Assembly (NCBI RefSeq): GCF_008641105.1
Contig: NZ_VTTI01000001.1
Span: 331,750-395,749 of the forward strand
Direction of reading: 5' to 3'
Source: Halopseudomonas salina
GTDB taxonomy: Bacteria; Pseudomonadota; Gammaproteobacteria; Pseudomonadales; Pseudomonadaceae
Length of the DNA: 64,000 nucleotides
The notes below the pieces were generated by a model that saw only the letters and a list, made by a program, of their open reading frames with translations, was not told the origin of the DNA and did no database searches. A program made the translations under genes and the position numbers. Shown here piece after piece: positions 34,985-43,572 of the stretch; within the stretch, counting starts at the first letter, position 1; each line of letters starts with the position of its first letter.

Positions 34985-36319
34985 ATGCCCAGCCCCACCT
35001 TTGACCAACTGCACCGTCAGCCCGGTCCATTCTTTCTGGCACTGGGTGGGGCCGGAATGTTTGGCGCCAACTTCTACCTTTTCGGCTCTGCAGGCCAGTG
35101 GATTGCCGTAGATTGCGGTTTTGCTCTCTCAGCTGCACCCGGGGGCAACAACATGGTTTCAGTGCCCAGCCTGGCAGCGCTGGAGCAGTACGACATCACG
35201 TTATCTGCACTGCTGATTACCCACGGTCACGAAGATCACATTGGCGCTATCGCGCACCTCTGGCAAAAACTCGACTGCCCCCTTTACGCCACCCGATTTA
35301 CCGCCCGACTGATTCGTAACAAGCTCGACCCGAAGCAGCAATGGCCGCGCCTGCATGAAATCAAGCCTCTGGAACCTGTCGGTATTGGTGCCTTCCAGGC
35401 AGAGTGGATTCCGGTCACACACTCGATTCCCGAATCTAACGCCATCGTTCTGGATGTGGCCGGCAAGCGCCTCTATCACAGTGGCGACTGGAAGCTCGAC
35501 TCCAAGCCGCTGGTTGGCGAGCTCACGGCCCAGGCCCGGCTCCAGGCCCTGGGCCGTGAAGGGGTGGATGTGATCATCGGTGACTCTACCAACGCGCCCA
35601 ACAGGGGTGCCAGCCGCTCCGAGGCCGAGGTGCAGAACGGACTTCAGGATGCGATCCGCCCCTGCAGCCAGCGTGTAATTGTCACCTGTTTCGCCAGCAA
35701 TCTCGCCCGCCTGCAAAGTCTCACCCATATTGCTTTCGACGCCGGACGCTATGCCGCCTTGCTGGGCCGCAGCCTGCTCACGATGCAAGCGGCCGGGCGT
35801 GCAGAACGATACCTGGAAACCCGCCCGGGTTTCATCTCACCCTGGGAGCTTGGTTATCTGCCCCGTGAGCAACAGCTCTGGATCTGCACCGGCAGTCAGG
35901 GCGAACCCGCCGCCGCACTCGCCAGGCTGGCCAGCGGTAACCACCCGCACCTGACCCTCGATCCCGGCGACACCGTGCTGTTTTCCTCGCGTCTGATTCC
36001 CGGCAACGAGGAAGCCCTGGCACGCATCAAGGCGGGCCTGAAAGCCCAGGGCGTGAACGTAATCGACGACGATATGGCGCCGATCCATGCCTCCGGCCAT
36101 CCGCCCCAGGAAGATCTGCGTCAGTTATACGGTTGGCTGAAGGCAAGGTATCTGCTGCCTGTGCATGGTGAGAATTATCACCAACAGGCGCATCTGGATT
36201 TCGGCCGCAGCCTGGGCCTGCAGGGCCTGCTGCCCTCCAATGGCGATTTGATCGACCTGAGCGGACAGCCGCGCAAGATCGGAACCCTGCCTTGGGGGCT
36301 GGTGGAAATACAGCGCTAG
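34985..36319 (+). CDS. RNase J-like MBL/beta-CASP protein
   Basis: The 444-residue protein has an MBL fold with LITHGHEDHIGAIAHL (motif II HxHxDH), PVTHSIPESNAIVLD, YHSGDWKLD and GDSTNAPNRG, then a beta-CASP insert with VTCFASNLARL, and CTGSQGEPAAAL and LPVHGENYHQQAH near the end, all like RNase J. RNase J acts as a 5' exonuclease and endonuclease on RNA in many bacteria but is unusual in gammaproteobacteria, which rely on RNase E. It is shorter than Bacillus RNase J (about 555) because the C-terminal domain is missing. ATG at 34985 follows GGAGG; a longer reading from 34883 is not supported. Confidence 0.82.
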   Translation: MPSPTFDQLHRQPGPFFLALGGAGMFGANFYLFGSAGQWIAVDCGFALSAAPGGNNMVSVPSLAALEQYDITLSALLITHGHEDHIGAIAHLWQKLDCPLYATRFTARLIRNKLDPKQQWPRLHEIKPLEPVGIGAFQAEWIPVTHSIPESNAIVLDVAGKRLYHSGDWKLDSKPLVGELTAQARLQALGREGVDVIIGDSTNAPNRGASRSEAEVQNGLQDAIRPCSQRVIVTCFASNLARLQSLTHIAFDAGRYAALLGRSLLTMQAAGRAERYLETRPGFISPWELGYLPREQQLWICTGSQGEPAAALARLASGNHPHLTLDPGDTVLFSSRLIPGNEEALARIKAGLKAQGVNVIDDDMAPIHASGHPPQEDLRQLYGWLKARYLLPVHGENYHQQAHLDFGRSLGLQGLLPSNGDLIDLSGQPRKIGTLPWGLVEIQR

Positions 36320-36352
36320 CTGCAAGCTGCAAGCTGCAAGCTGCAAGCTGCA
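36318..36352. repeat. Five perfect 7-bp tandem repeats (AGCTGCA) after the RNase J-like gene
   Basis: AGCTGCA is repeated five times without change, beginning inside the TAG stop codon of the preceding gene (36317-36319). The facing element is at 36464-36484. Confidence 0.95.
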
Positions 36353-36463
36353 AGTGTTAACAGGATCGCGTTGGGGGCATGGCCGTCAAGAACTTGCCCC
36401 ACTACGGCTACAAAAAAATCGGATGGACTCGGACTGCTTTAAGCTTCCAGCTTTTAGCTTGAG

Positions 36464-36484
36464 GCTTGCCGCTTGCCGCTTGCC
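36464..36484. repeat. Three perfect 7-bp tandem repeats (GCTTGCC) facing the first array
   Basis: GCTTGCC is repeated three times, followed by GCTGCTC and the TAG stop of the convergent gene. Degenerate units GCTTCCA, GCTTTTA and GCTTGAG lie just before it (36443-36463). Read on the minus strand, it is an AAG-containing heptad like the facing array. Confidence 0.9.
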
Positions 36485-36490
36485 GCTGCT

Positions 36491-37792
36491 CTAGAACACC
36501 TCTTTCATCTGCTCCCACGCCATACCCAGCGCCAGCAAGGGTGCGCGCAAATGCTTGCCACCGGGAAAGGTCATGTGCGGCACCCGATCAAACAGCTCGA
36601 AGCCATGACTGGCCTGCCCGCTCACTGCTTCGCCAAGCAGTTTGGCAGCCAGGTGGGTGGCGTTGATACCATGGCCTGCATAGGCCTGGGCGTAGAAAAC
36701 GTTGGGGTGATCAGCGAGTTTGCCGACCTGTGGCAAGCGGTTGGCACCGATGCCGATCATGCCGCCCCACTGGTATTCGATTCTTGTCTGCGCCAACTGA
36801 GGGAAGACCCGCAGCATCTTGGGCCGCATATAGCCGGCTATGTCCTTGGGGTCGCGCCCCGAATAGTGGCAGGCGCCGCCAAAGATCAGCCGGTTATCTG
36901 CAGACAACCGGTAATAATCCAGTGCGACACGCTGGTCGCACAGCGCCATATTCTGCGGGATCAGACTGCGGGCCAAGTCTTCGCCCAGGGGTTCGGTGGC
37001 GATCACGTAGCTGCCCGCAGGCAACACCTTGCCACTGAGTTGCGGCTGCAGATCACCCAGGTAGGCATTGCCGGCAAGCACCAGTTGGCCGGCTGTTACC
37101 GTCCCGCCCGCGGTGTGTACCTTGACCCGCGATCCATGCTCGATGCGCGTGACCCGAGAGTTTTCGCACAGTTGCACGCCCAGTTGCTGGGCAGCCGCGG
37201 CCTCACCTAATAGCAGATTGAGCGGGTGCAGATGCCCCGAGCCCATGTCGGTCATGCCACCGACATAGAAATCCGAATTTACCACCTGGCGAATATCCTC
37301 ACGGGCAATGAGGCGCATCTCATGCTGGTAGCCCAGGGACCTGAGTTCCTCCTTGTCGGCCTGAAAGTCATCCATATGCTGGGCCTTGTTGGCCAGATCG
37401 CAATAACCCCAGACCAGATTGCAGTCGATGGCGTACTGCTCGACCCGGCCCTTGACCAGTTGCACCGCCTCCAGGCCCATCAGCTTGAGGTCGCGCACGC
37501 CCTGGGCGCCGATCACATTGGTGAACTGGTCAAGCCCGTGGCCCACGCCGCGGATCAGCTGCCCACCATTGCGACCACTGGCGCCCCAACCGATGTGGCT
37601 GGCTTCCAACAGCACCACGCTGAGCCCGCGCTCGGCCAGCTCGATTGCAGTGTTGACCCCGGTAAAGCCGCCACCCACGATACAGACGTCGGCCTCTACC
37701 GCACCGGCGAGTGGCGGGCAGGTCAGGTCGACATTGGTAGTGGCGCGATACCAGGAAGGGACTGGAGTGAGTTGCGGCGATTGGGAGAGCAT
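36491..37792 (-). CDS. FAD-dependent oxidoreductase (gamma-glutamylputrescine oxidase/PuuB-like)
   Basis: The 433-residue flavoprotein of the DAO family has an ADP-binding loop VCIVGGGFTGVNTAIEL near residue 33, GASGRNGGQLIRGVGH, and a C-terminal GGMIGIGANRLPQVG with AYAGHGINATH, typical of PuuB-like amine oxidases of polyamine catabolism. The predicted start is ATG at 37792; the longer frame to 37957 has no family match. It is 61 bases downstream of the Lrp-type gene on the same strand, in the dad/pau neighbourhood of pseudomonads (PA5309), so a role in polyamine use is inferred. Confidence 0.88.
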   Translation of the reverse strand: MLSQSPQLTPVPSWYRATTNVDLTCPPLAGAVEADVCIVGGGFTGVNTAIELAERGLSVVLLEASHIGWGASGRNGGQLIRGVGHGLDQFTNVIGAQGVRDLKLMGLEAVQLVKGRVEQYAIDCNLVWGYCDLANKAQHMDDFQADKEELRSLGYQHEMRLIAREDIRQVVNSDFYVGGMTDMGSGHLHPLNLLLGEAAAAQQLGVQLCENSRVTRIEHGSRVKVHTAGGTVTAGQLVLAGNAYLGDLQPQLSGKVLPAGSYVIATEPLGEDLARSLIPQNMALCDQRVALDYYRLSADNRLIFGGACHYSGRDPKDIAGYMRPKMLRVFPQLAQTRIEYQWGGMIGIGANRLPQVGKLADHPNVFYAQAYAGHGINATHLAAKLLGEAVSGQASHGFELFDRVPHMTFPGGKHLRAPLLALGMAWEQMKEVF

Positions 37793-37853
37793 GGCGGCGT
37801 CCGTTTGATATATTACGAAATAATGTAAATTAAAATTGACACTAGCATAAACA

Positions 37854-38348
37854 CTAATCGGCGTCAGGTACAGGGATCGCCAGGCTCTCCTTAAGCTCTT
37901 CCATGACAATATAACTCTTGGACTCGCGCACCCCTGGCAGCTTGAGCAGAATGTCACCCAGCAGCTTGCGATAGGACGCCATCTCGGAAATCCGGGCCTT
38001 GATCAGATAGTCAAAGTCGCCTGACACCAGATGGCATTCCAGCACGTGGGGCAGTTTGATAGCCGCCCGGCGAAACTCATCGAAAATATCCGCCGACTTC
38101 GAAGACAGGCTGATCTCGACAAACACCAGCAGGCTCGCTTCGAGCTTTTGCGGATTAAGACGAGCGCCGTAACCGAGAATGAATTTCTCCCGCTCAAGCC
38201 GCTTTACCCGCTCCATGCATGGCGTGGTGGACAAACCCACACGCTCACCAAGATCCACATAGGACATACGCCCCTCGTTTTGCAGCAAACGCAGGATATG
38301 CCGATCGATCTTGTCCAGCTCCCGGCTGGAGGCTCTGCGTGTTTTCAA
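37854..38348 (-). CDS. dadR: Lrp/AsnC-family regulator (DadR-type)
   Basis: The 164-residue protein has an N-terminal winged HTH (LDKIDRHILRLLQNEGRMSY, then GLSTTPCMERVKRL) and a C-terminal RAM domain (FVEISLSSKSADIF, HLVSGDFDYLIKAR). It is closely like P. aeruginosa Lrp/DadR, which activates the dadAX genes in response to alanine. It lies divergent to dadA with 146 bases between starts, containing an Lrp-type 15-bp box at 38377-38391. Conserved neighbourhood supports the dadR assignment, which is not directly shown. Confidence 0.9.
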   Translation of the reverse strand: MKTRRASSRELDKIDRHILRLLQNEGRMSYVDLGERVGLSTTPCMERVKRLEREKFILGYGARLNPQKLEASLLVFVEISLSSKSADIFDEFRRAAIKLPHVLECHLVSGDFDYLIKARISEMASYRKLLGDILLKLPGVRESKSYIVMEELKESLAIPVPDAD

Positions 38349-38376
38349 GATTAATTCCTGTTATTGAGGTGTCAGA

Positions 38377-38391
38377 CAGAATATTACTCTG
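38377..38391. promoter_or_regulatory. Lrp-type binding box between dadR and dadA
   Basis: CAGAATATTACTCTG matches 14 of 15 positions of the E. coli Lrp consensus YAGHAWATTWTDCTR. It lies 28 bases upstream of the dadR start and about 104 bases upstream of dadA. Confidence 0.7.
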
Positions 38392-38494
38392 CAAACTCAT
38401 GATTATTCGAACCAAGCCTGCAGGTTGATGCCCCTAGAATAGCAATATCGTCCATGTGGACAATGACTATTTGACGGTGGGACAGGAGGCGGAC

Positions 38495-39793
38495 ATGCAC
38501 GTAATGGTTCTGGGTAGCGGCGTAATCGGGGTTACCAGCGCCTGGTATCTGGCGCGCGCCGGGCATCAGGTCACGGTGATCGATCGCCAGCCCGGCGCCG
38601 GCCTGGAAACCAGCTTCGGCAACGCGGGCATGATCTCCCCTGGTTATTCGTCCCCCTGGGCGGCGCCCGGCGTCCCGGTCAAGGCCTTGAAATGGATGAT
38701 CGCCAAACACGCGCCCCTTGCCATCAATCCGACTGCAGACCCACACCAGTACCGCTGGATGATGCAGATGCTGGGCAACTGCACCCAGGCGCGCTATGCG
38801 GTCAACAAAAGCCGGATGATGCGCCTGGCCGAATACAGCCGCGACTGCCTGGTGCAACTGCGCCGTGATACCGGCGTGGAATACGAGCACCGGGAGCAGG
38901 GCACACTCCAGCTGTTTCGCACTCAACAGCAACTGGATGCGGTGAGCAAGGATATTCAGGTGCTGGAGAACTGCGGCGTACCCTATCAACTGCTCGACCG
39001 GGCTGGCTGTGTAGCCCATGAGCCCGGACTGGCAAACAGCGCCCACAAGATCGTCGGTGGGTTGCTGCTACCCAACGACGAGACTGGTGACTGCCATCTG
39101 TTCACCACACGGCTGGCCGACAAATGCCGGGAGCTGGGCGTGGTGTTTCACTTCGACTGCACGATCAACCGATTACTCGACGATGGTGAGTGCATCACCG
39201 GTGTGGCAACGGGCCACGGCATCATGCGCGCCGACAGCTATGTGTTGGCCCTTGGCAGCTATGCGCCCCAGCTGCTCAAGCCGCTGAACATTGCCCTACC
39301 GGTCTATCCGGTCAAAGGCTATTCCCTGACCTTGCCGGTAGCCGACGCCGACAAGGCACCCGTTTCCACCGTGATGGATGAAACCTACAAGGTAGCCATG
39401 ACCCGCTTTGCCGACCGCATTCGCGTGGGTGGAATGGCCGAACTGACCGGCTTTGACGCCAGCCTGCAAGGCAAGCGTCGGGCCACATTGGAGATGGTGG
39501 TAAGTGACCTGTTCCCCGGCGGCGGCCACCTCGAGGAGGCCACGTTCTGGACTGGTTTCCGACCGATGACACCCGATGGCACCCCAGTAATCGGCGCCGC
39601 ACCGCGGCGCAACCTGTTTCTCAACAGCGGACATGGCACACTGGGTTGGACCATGTCCTGCGGCTCCGGCCAATTACTGGCAGACCTGGTCAGCGCACGC
39701 ACACCGGCCATCAGCACTGAAGGGCTGGGCCTTTTCCGTTACACACCCAACAGAGAGATTCGCCGGCATGTCGATACAGCGTCAGCACACTAA
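38495..39793 (+). CDS. dadA: D-amino acid dehydrogenase small subunit DadA
   Basis: The 432-residue FAD enzyme starts with the dinucleotide loop [20 protein letters not shown], then [18 protein letters not shown], and ends with the usual [14 protein letters not shown] near residue 390. It oxidises D-alanine to pyruvate at the inner membrane and passes electrons to the respiratory chain. ATG at 38495 follows AGGAGG. It leads dadA-ridA-dadX, overlapping ridA by 26 bases. Control by the divergent Lrp-type protein is inferred from the box between them. Confidence 0.95.
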   Translation: MHVMVLGSGVIGVTSAWYLARAGHQVTVIDRQPGAGLETSFGNAGMISPGYSSPWAAPGVPVKALKWMIAKHAPLAINPTADPHQYRWMMQMLGNCTQARYAVNKSRMMRLAEYSRDCLVQLRRDTGVEYEHREQGTLQLFRTQQQLDAVSKDIQVLENCGVPYQLLDRAGCVAHEPGLANSAHKIVGGLLLPNDETGDCHLFTTRLADKCRELGVVFHFDCTINRLLDDGECITGVATGHGIMRADSYVLALGSYAPQLLKPLNIALPVYPVKGYSLTLPVADADKAPVSTVMDETYKVAMTRFADRIRVGGMAELTGFDASLQGKRRATLEMVVSDLFPGGGHLEEATFWTGFRPMTPDGTPVIGAAPRRNLFLNSGHGTLGWTMSCGSGQLLADLVSARTPAISTEGLGLFRYTPNREIRRHVDTASAH

Positions 39794-40127
39794 CAAGCGC
39801 ATGAGCCAGATTGTCATTCATCAGAACACCCTCTATCTGGCAGGCCAGGTAGCTGCCGACGATTATCTGGACAGGGATGCCGGCGCCCAGACCCGGAGCA
39901 CACTCGGCGAAATCGAGAAGCTGCTGGACGCGGCAGGTACTGACAAGACCCGAATTCTGTCAGTCACCATCTACCTGAAAGACATCGATGCTGACTTCGA
40001 GGCCATGAACACCGAGTGGGACCAGTGGTTACCCGCAGGCACAGCGCCGGCACGGGCCACCGTCGAGGCCAAGCTGTGTGAGCCGGAGATACTCGTCGAA
40101 ATGTCCGTTATTGCCGCCGTGCCGTAA
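39768..40127 (+). CDS. RidA-family reactive imine deaminase
   Basis: The 119-residue protein is a RidA/YjgF-type enamine/imine deaminase, with [39 protein letters not shown] and [18 protein letters not shown], whose Arg and Glu form the family active site. In the dad operon it would clear the 2-iminopropionate formed by DadA. The ATG at 39768 lies inside dadA; a longer reading from 39633 is a shadow of dadA. dadX follows after 72 bases. Confidence 0.88.
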   Translation: MSIQRQHTNKRMSQIVIHQNTLYLAGQVAADDYLDRDAGAQTRSTLGEIEKLLDAAGTDKTRILSVTIYLKDIDADFEAMNTEWDQWLPAGTAPARATVEAKLCEPEILVEMSVIAAVP

Positions 40128-40199
40128 GCTACCCGGGTCTGATAATCTACACCTTTGGCGGGGCTGGCCAGCCCCGCGACTGCCGACAAGAAGCTCCCT

Positions 40200-41291
40200 A
40201 TGCGCCCTGCCCACGCTCTCATCGATCTTGACGCCCTGCGGCATAACTACCGACTCGCCAAGGGCCTGTCAGATGCCCGTGTTTTTGCTGTGATCAAGGC
40301 CAACGCCTATGGCCACGGCGCGCTGGAGTGTGCCCAGGCTCTGGCCCCCGAGGCTGACGCGTTCGCCGTGGCCTGCATCGAGGAGGCGCTGGAGCTGCGG
40401 GCCGCCGGCATCAGCCAACCCATTCTGCTGCTCGAGGGCTGGTTTGAAGCCAGTGAGCTACCGCTGATCGCCGAGCATCGCCTCTGGGCGGTGGTTCACG
40501 ACCAATGGCAGATAGAGAACCTGTTAACCACAACGCTGACTGAGCCGCTGCATATCTGGCTGAAGCTCGACAGTGGGATGCATAGAGTTGGTTTTGCACC
40601 TGAAGAGTATCCGAAGGTCTGGCGCCAGCTAGCGTCGAGCGCCCAGGTTGCAAGCCTGACCAGGATCAGCCACTTTTCCCGGGCCGACGAGCCGGACACC
40701 GGTCGCACCGAAGAACAGCTGGCGACCTTCATGCGTGCCACTGAAGGCCTCAAAGGGCCCGCCAGCCTGTGCAATTCTCCGGGCGTACTGGCCTGGCCCC
40801 AGGCACACAATGACTGGCTGCGCCCAGGCATCATGCTTTACGGGGCCACGCCCTTCGGTTTTCCGCAGGAGTACGCGGACCGGCTACAGCCAGTCATGCA
40901 GTTGGAGTCCAGGGTCATTGCTGTGAGAGAGCTGCCCCCGGGCGAGCCTATCGGATATGGCTCGCGCTTTATAACGGCGAGGCCGACGCGCATGGGTGTA
41001 GTTGCCATGGGTTATGCCGACGGCTATCCGCGACACGCGCCGGACGGCACACCAGTACTCATCGATGGCCAGCGCAGCCAACTGATCGGCCGGGTATCCA
41101 TGGACATGCTCACCGTGGATCTGACTGACCTGCCAGGCAGCGGACTGGGAAGCGCGGTGCGGCTTTGGGGCACGGGATTGAATGCGAGCGAAGTGGCGGC
41201 TCAGGCCGGCACCATCGCCTATCAGCTTTTCTGCAATCTCAACCGTGTACCGCGGCGCTTCACTTCTTCTTTTTCTGCTTCCGCCACTTGA
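40200..41291 (+). CDS. dadX: Catabolic alanine racemase DadX
   Basis: The 363-residue fold-type III PLP enzyme has the Lys loop [16 protein letters not shown] near residue 35, [13 protein letters not shown], and the active Tyr loop in PIGYGSRF with Tyr near residue 260, followed by [16 protein letters not shown] and [11 protein letters not shown]. It interconverts L- and D-alanine so that DadA can burn the D-form. ATG at 40200; an upstream ATG at 40155 adds a sequence with no family match. Its 3' end overlaps the convergent GNAT-nitrilase gene by 32 bases. Confidence 0.94.
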   Translation: MRPAHALIDLDALRHNYRLAKGLSDARVFAVIKANAYGHGALECAQALAPEADAFAVACIEEALELRAAGISQPILLLEGWFEASELPLIAEHRLWAVVHDQWQIENLLTTTLTEPLHIWLKLDSGMHRVGFAPEEYPKVWRQLASSAQVASLTRISHFSRADEPDTGRTEEQLATFMRATEGLKGPASLCNSPGVLAWPQAHNDWLRPGIMLYGATPFGFPQEYADRLQPVMQLESRVIAVRELPPGEPIGYGSRFITARPTRMGVVAMGYADGYPRHAPDGTPVLIDGQRSQLIGRVSMDMLTVDLTDLPGSGLGSAVRLWGTGLNASEVAAQAGTIAYQLFCNLNRVPRRFTSSFSASAT

Positions 41292-42801
41292 GGCTGAACA
41301 GGTCGGTACGACGGTCCTTGAGATTGGTCACCGAACCCTCGTTGCGCACCAGCTTCAACCGGGTGTAGTCCAGGTCCGAAAAGAAGATCATCTCCGTATT
41401 CGGCGTGGTTTCGTTGAGCACCGCATCGTGGGGGAAGGGGAAGTCAGAGGGCGAGAATACCGCTGACTGCGCGTACTGGATCCCCAGGTTCTCGATCGAG
41501 GGCACGTTGCCGACACTGCCGCAAAGCACCACGTAGCATTCATTCTCGATTGCCCTTGCGTGGGCGCAGTGGCGCACCCGCAGATAACCGTTCTTGGTAT
41601 CGGTCCAGAAGGGCACGAACAGCAAATCCATATCCTGATCGGCCAGCAGACGGCCAAGCTCGGGGAATTCCACGTCATAACAGATCAGGACCCCAATACG
41701 CCCGGCGTCTGTCTCGAACACGGCGAGATCATCGCCCCCTTCGATGACCCAGTCACGACGCTCCTGGGGTGTTATGTGCAGCTTGGCCTGACGCTCTTCC
41801 GTACCGTCACGGCGCAGCAGATAGGCCACGTTGTACAGACGGCCATCTTCACCTTCCTCGATCATCGAGCCGGCAATGATGTTGATATTGTAACTGACCG
41901 CCATGCGCAGCATTTCCGTGCGAAAACGCTCGGTAAAGCTGCTCAGGTAGCGAATGGCTTCGATATCGTCGGACTGATCGCGCAGGCCCATCAGCGGGGC
42001 ATTGAACAGCTCCGGAAATACCGCAAAATCACTCTGGTAGTCCGACAGCGCATCGACAAAGTACTCGACCTGTTCGAGTACAGCTTCCACCGAAGAGAAC
42101 CGACGCATTTGCCACTGCACCGCACCCACTCGTACCTGGTTACGGTTGGTCTGGAGCAGCCGTTCCTCGGGTTCGTAAAGAATGTTGCTCCACTCCAGCA
42201 AGGTCGCGTAGCCCATGGATTTCTTGTCCTCGGGCAGATAACGACGCATCAGACGCTTGACCTGAAAATCGTTGGCCAACTGGAAGGACAGAATCGGATC
42301 ATGAATTTCCTTGCGGTCCACGGCCTCGATGTACTCGGTCGGTTTGAGCTCGTCGGCATGCTCGTGGTAGCCCGGTATACGCCCGCCAGCCAGAATCGCC
42401 TGCAAATTACGCGACCGACACAGCTCCTTGCGCGCCTCGTAAAGTCGGCGGCCCAGACGGTGGCCGCGATACTCCGGATCAATCAGCACATCCAGACCAT
42501 AGATCGCATCGCCGTCCTCCTTGTTCGGAATGATCTCGGTCTGACCAATCAGATCGGCGTACTTGTGCGGATCGGAAAACACGTCGTAATCGACCATGAC
42601 ACTGAGTGCCACACCAATGAGCTTCTTGCCATCGGCAATGGCCAATTGGCCATCGGGAAAGTCCTTGATCAAGCGGTTAATGGTCTTTTTCGGCCAGGCA
42701 CCGCCGATGTCGTCGTAGACCTTGTCCATCAAAACCTTGAGCTGCGGGTAATCGCTGGGTTTCAGGGTCCGCAAGGTCAAATGCAGGTCTTCAAGATCCA
42801 T
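41260..42801 (-). CDS. GNAT acetyltransferase-nitrilase fusion protein
   Basis: The 513-residue protein has an N-terminal GNAT domain (about 5-180) with [18 protein letters not shown], the acetyl-CoA loop, joined to a nitrilase/carbon-nitrogen hydrolase domain (about 220-500). The catalytic triad is Glu264 (FPELFN), Lys340 ([10 protein letters not shown]) and Cys374 ([10 protein letters not shown]). The family is widespread but its substrate is not known to me; a role in amide or amine metabolism is inferred. ATG at 42801 follows GAGAGG; a second ATG at 42822 has no good ribosome-binding site. The C-terminus is very basic (KWRKQKKKK), and this end is encoded in the overlap with dadX. Confidence 0.85.
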   Translation of the reverse strand: MDLEDLHLTLRTLKPSDYPQLKVLMDKVYDDIGGAWPKKTINRLIKDFPDGQLAIADGKKLIGVALSVMVDYDVFSDPHKYADLIGQTEIIPNKEDGDAIYGLDVLIDPEYRGHRLGRRLYEARKELCRSRNLQAILAGGRIPGYHEHADELKPTEYIEAVDRKEIHDPILSFQLANDFQVKRLMRRYLPEDKKSMGYATLLEWSNILYEPEERLLQTNRNQVRVGAVQWQMRRFSSVEAVLEQVEYFVDALSDYQSDFAVFPELFNAPLMGLRDQSDDIEAIRYLSSFTERFRTEMLRMAVSYNINIIAGSMIEEGEDGRLYNVAYLLRRDGTEERQAKLHITPQERRDWVIEGGDDLAVFETDAGRIGVLICYDVEFPELGRLLADQDMDLLFVPFWTDTKNGYLRVRHCAHARAIENECYVVLCGSVGNVPSIENLGIQYAQSAVFSPSDFPFPHDAVLNETTPNTEMIFFSDLDYTRLKLVRNEGSVTNLKDRRTDLFSLKWRKQKKKK

Positions 42802-42943
42802 ATTGCGTGCCTCTCTTTTCATTTGTCATTGGGTCAAGCATAACAGGTGTTCAACCATCCCTTTGGGTCCGTTGTAAATTCTGAACAGTCATGCAATGAT
42901 TTGGTTCATTTATTGCCACGATAATTATCCGGAGGATCCGCTA

Positions 42944-43492
42944 TTGGACGTAGGTGCGCGCCTGAAAACAATTCGCAAGCTCAAGGGCCTGTCGCAGCGT
43001 GAGCTGGCCAAACGCGCTGGTGTCACCAACAGCACTATCTCAATGATCGAGAAAAACAGCGTCAGCCCCTCGGTCAGCTCGCTGAAAAAAGTGTTGTCAG
43101 GTATCCCCATGTCCCTGGTGGATTTCTTTTCCCTCGAGGTTGATGAGGACAGCCCACGCAAGGTGATCTACCGCGCAGACGAGCTGCTGGATATCGGTTC
43201 CGGCGAAGTCACCATGAAGCTGGTAGGCAAGGGCCATCCCAATCGGGCCTTTTCATTCCTCAACGAGATCTACCCGCCCGGCTCGGATACCGGCCCGGAC
43301 ATGCTCAACCACGAAGGGGAAGAGGCTGGCACGGTAGTGGCGGGCCAGCTGGAGGTCACCGTGGGCAGCGAAATCTTTGTGCTTGATACAGGTGACAGCT
43401 ACTACTTCGACAGCAGCCAACCGCATCGCTTTCGCAACCCCTTCGAAGTACCCTGCGTACTGGTCAGTGCTACTACCCCGGCCAATTTCTAG
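42944..43492 (+). CDS. pauR: XRE-cupin transcriptional regulator (PauR/PuuR-like)
   Basis: The 182-residue protein has an N-terminal XRE helix-turn-helix (DVGARLKTIRKLKGLSQREL, then TNSTISMIEKNSVSPSVSSL) and a C-terminal cupin with GEEAGTVVAGQLEVTVG and YYFDSSQPHRFRN. It is very similar in layout to PauR (PA5301), which controls polyamine catabolic genes beside dadRAX. The start is TTG at 42944, with GGAGG 8 bases upstream; the ATG at 42896 would put the ribosome site inside the gene. It is divergent from the GNAT-nitrilase gene. Confidence 0.88.
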   Translation: MDVGARLKTIRKLKGLSQRELAKRAGVTNSTISMIEKNSVSPSVSSLKKVLSGIPMSLVDFFSLEVDEDSPRKVIYRADELLDIGSGEVTMKLVGKGHPNRAFSFLNEIYPPGSDTGPDMLNHEGEEAGTVVAGQLEVTVGSEIFVLDTGDSYYFDSSQPHRFRNPFEVPCVLVSATTPANF

Positions 43493-43572
43493 CCGCCAAA
43501 CAGTCAGCCGGCGCGGCTGTAAAAAGTGTGTCGCACCGGTTTTTCTTCACCCTGGCCATCGGAGGCTGAATC

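Noticed and set aside
41560..42843. 427-residue plus-strand frame across the GNAT-nitrilase gene
   Set aside because: It is antisense to a gene with complete catalytic motifs.
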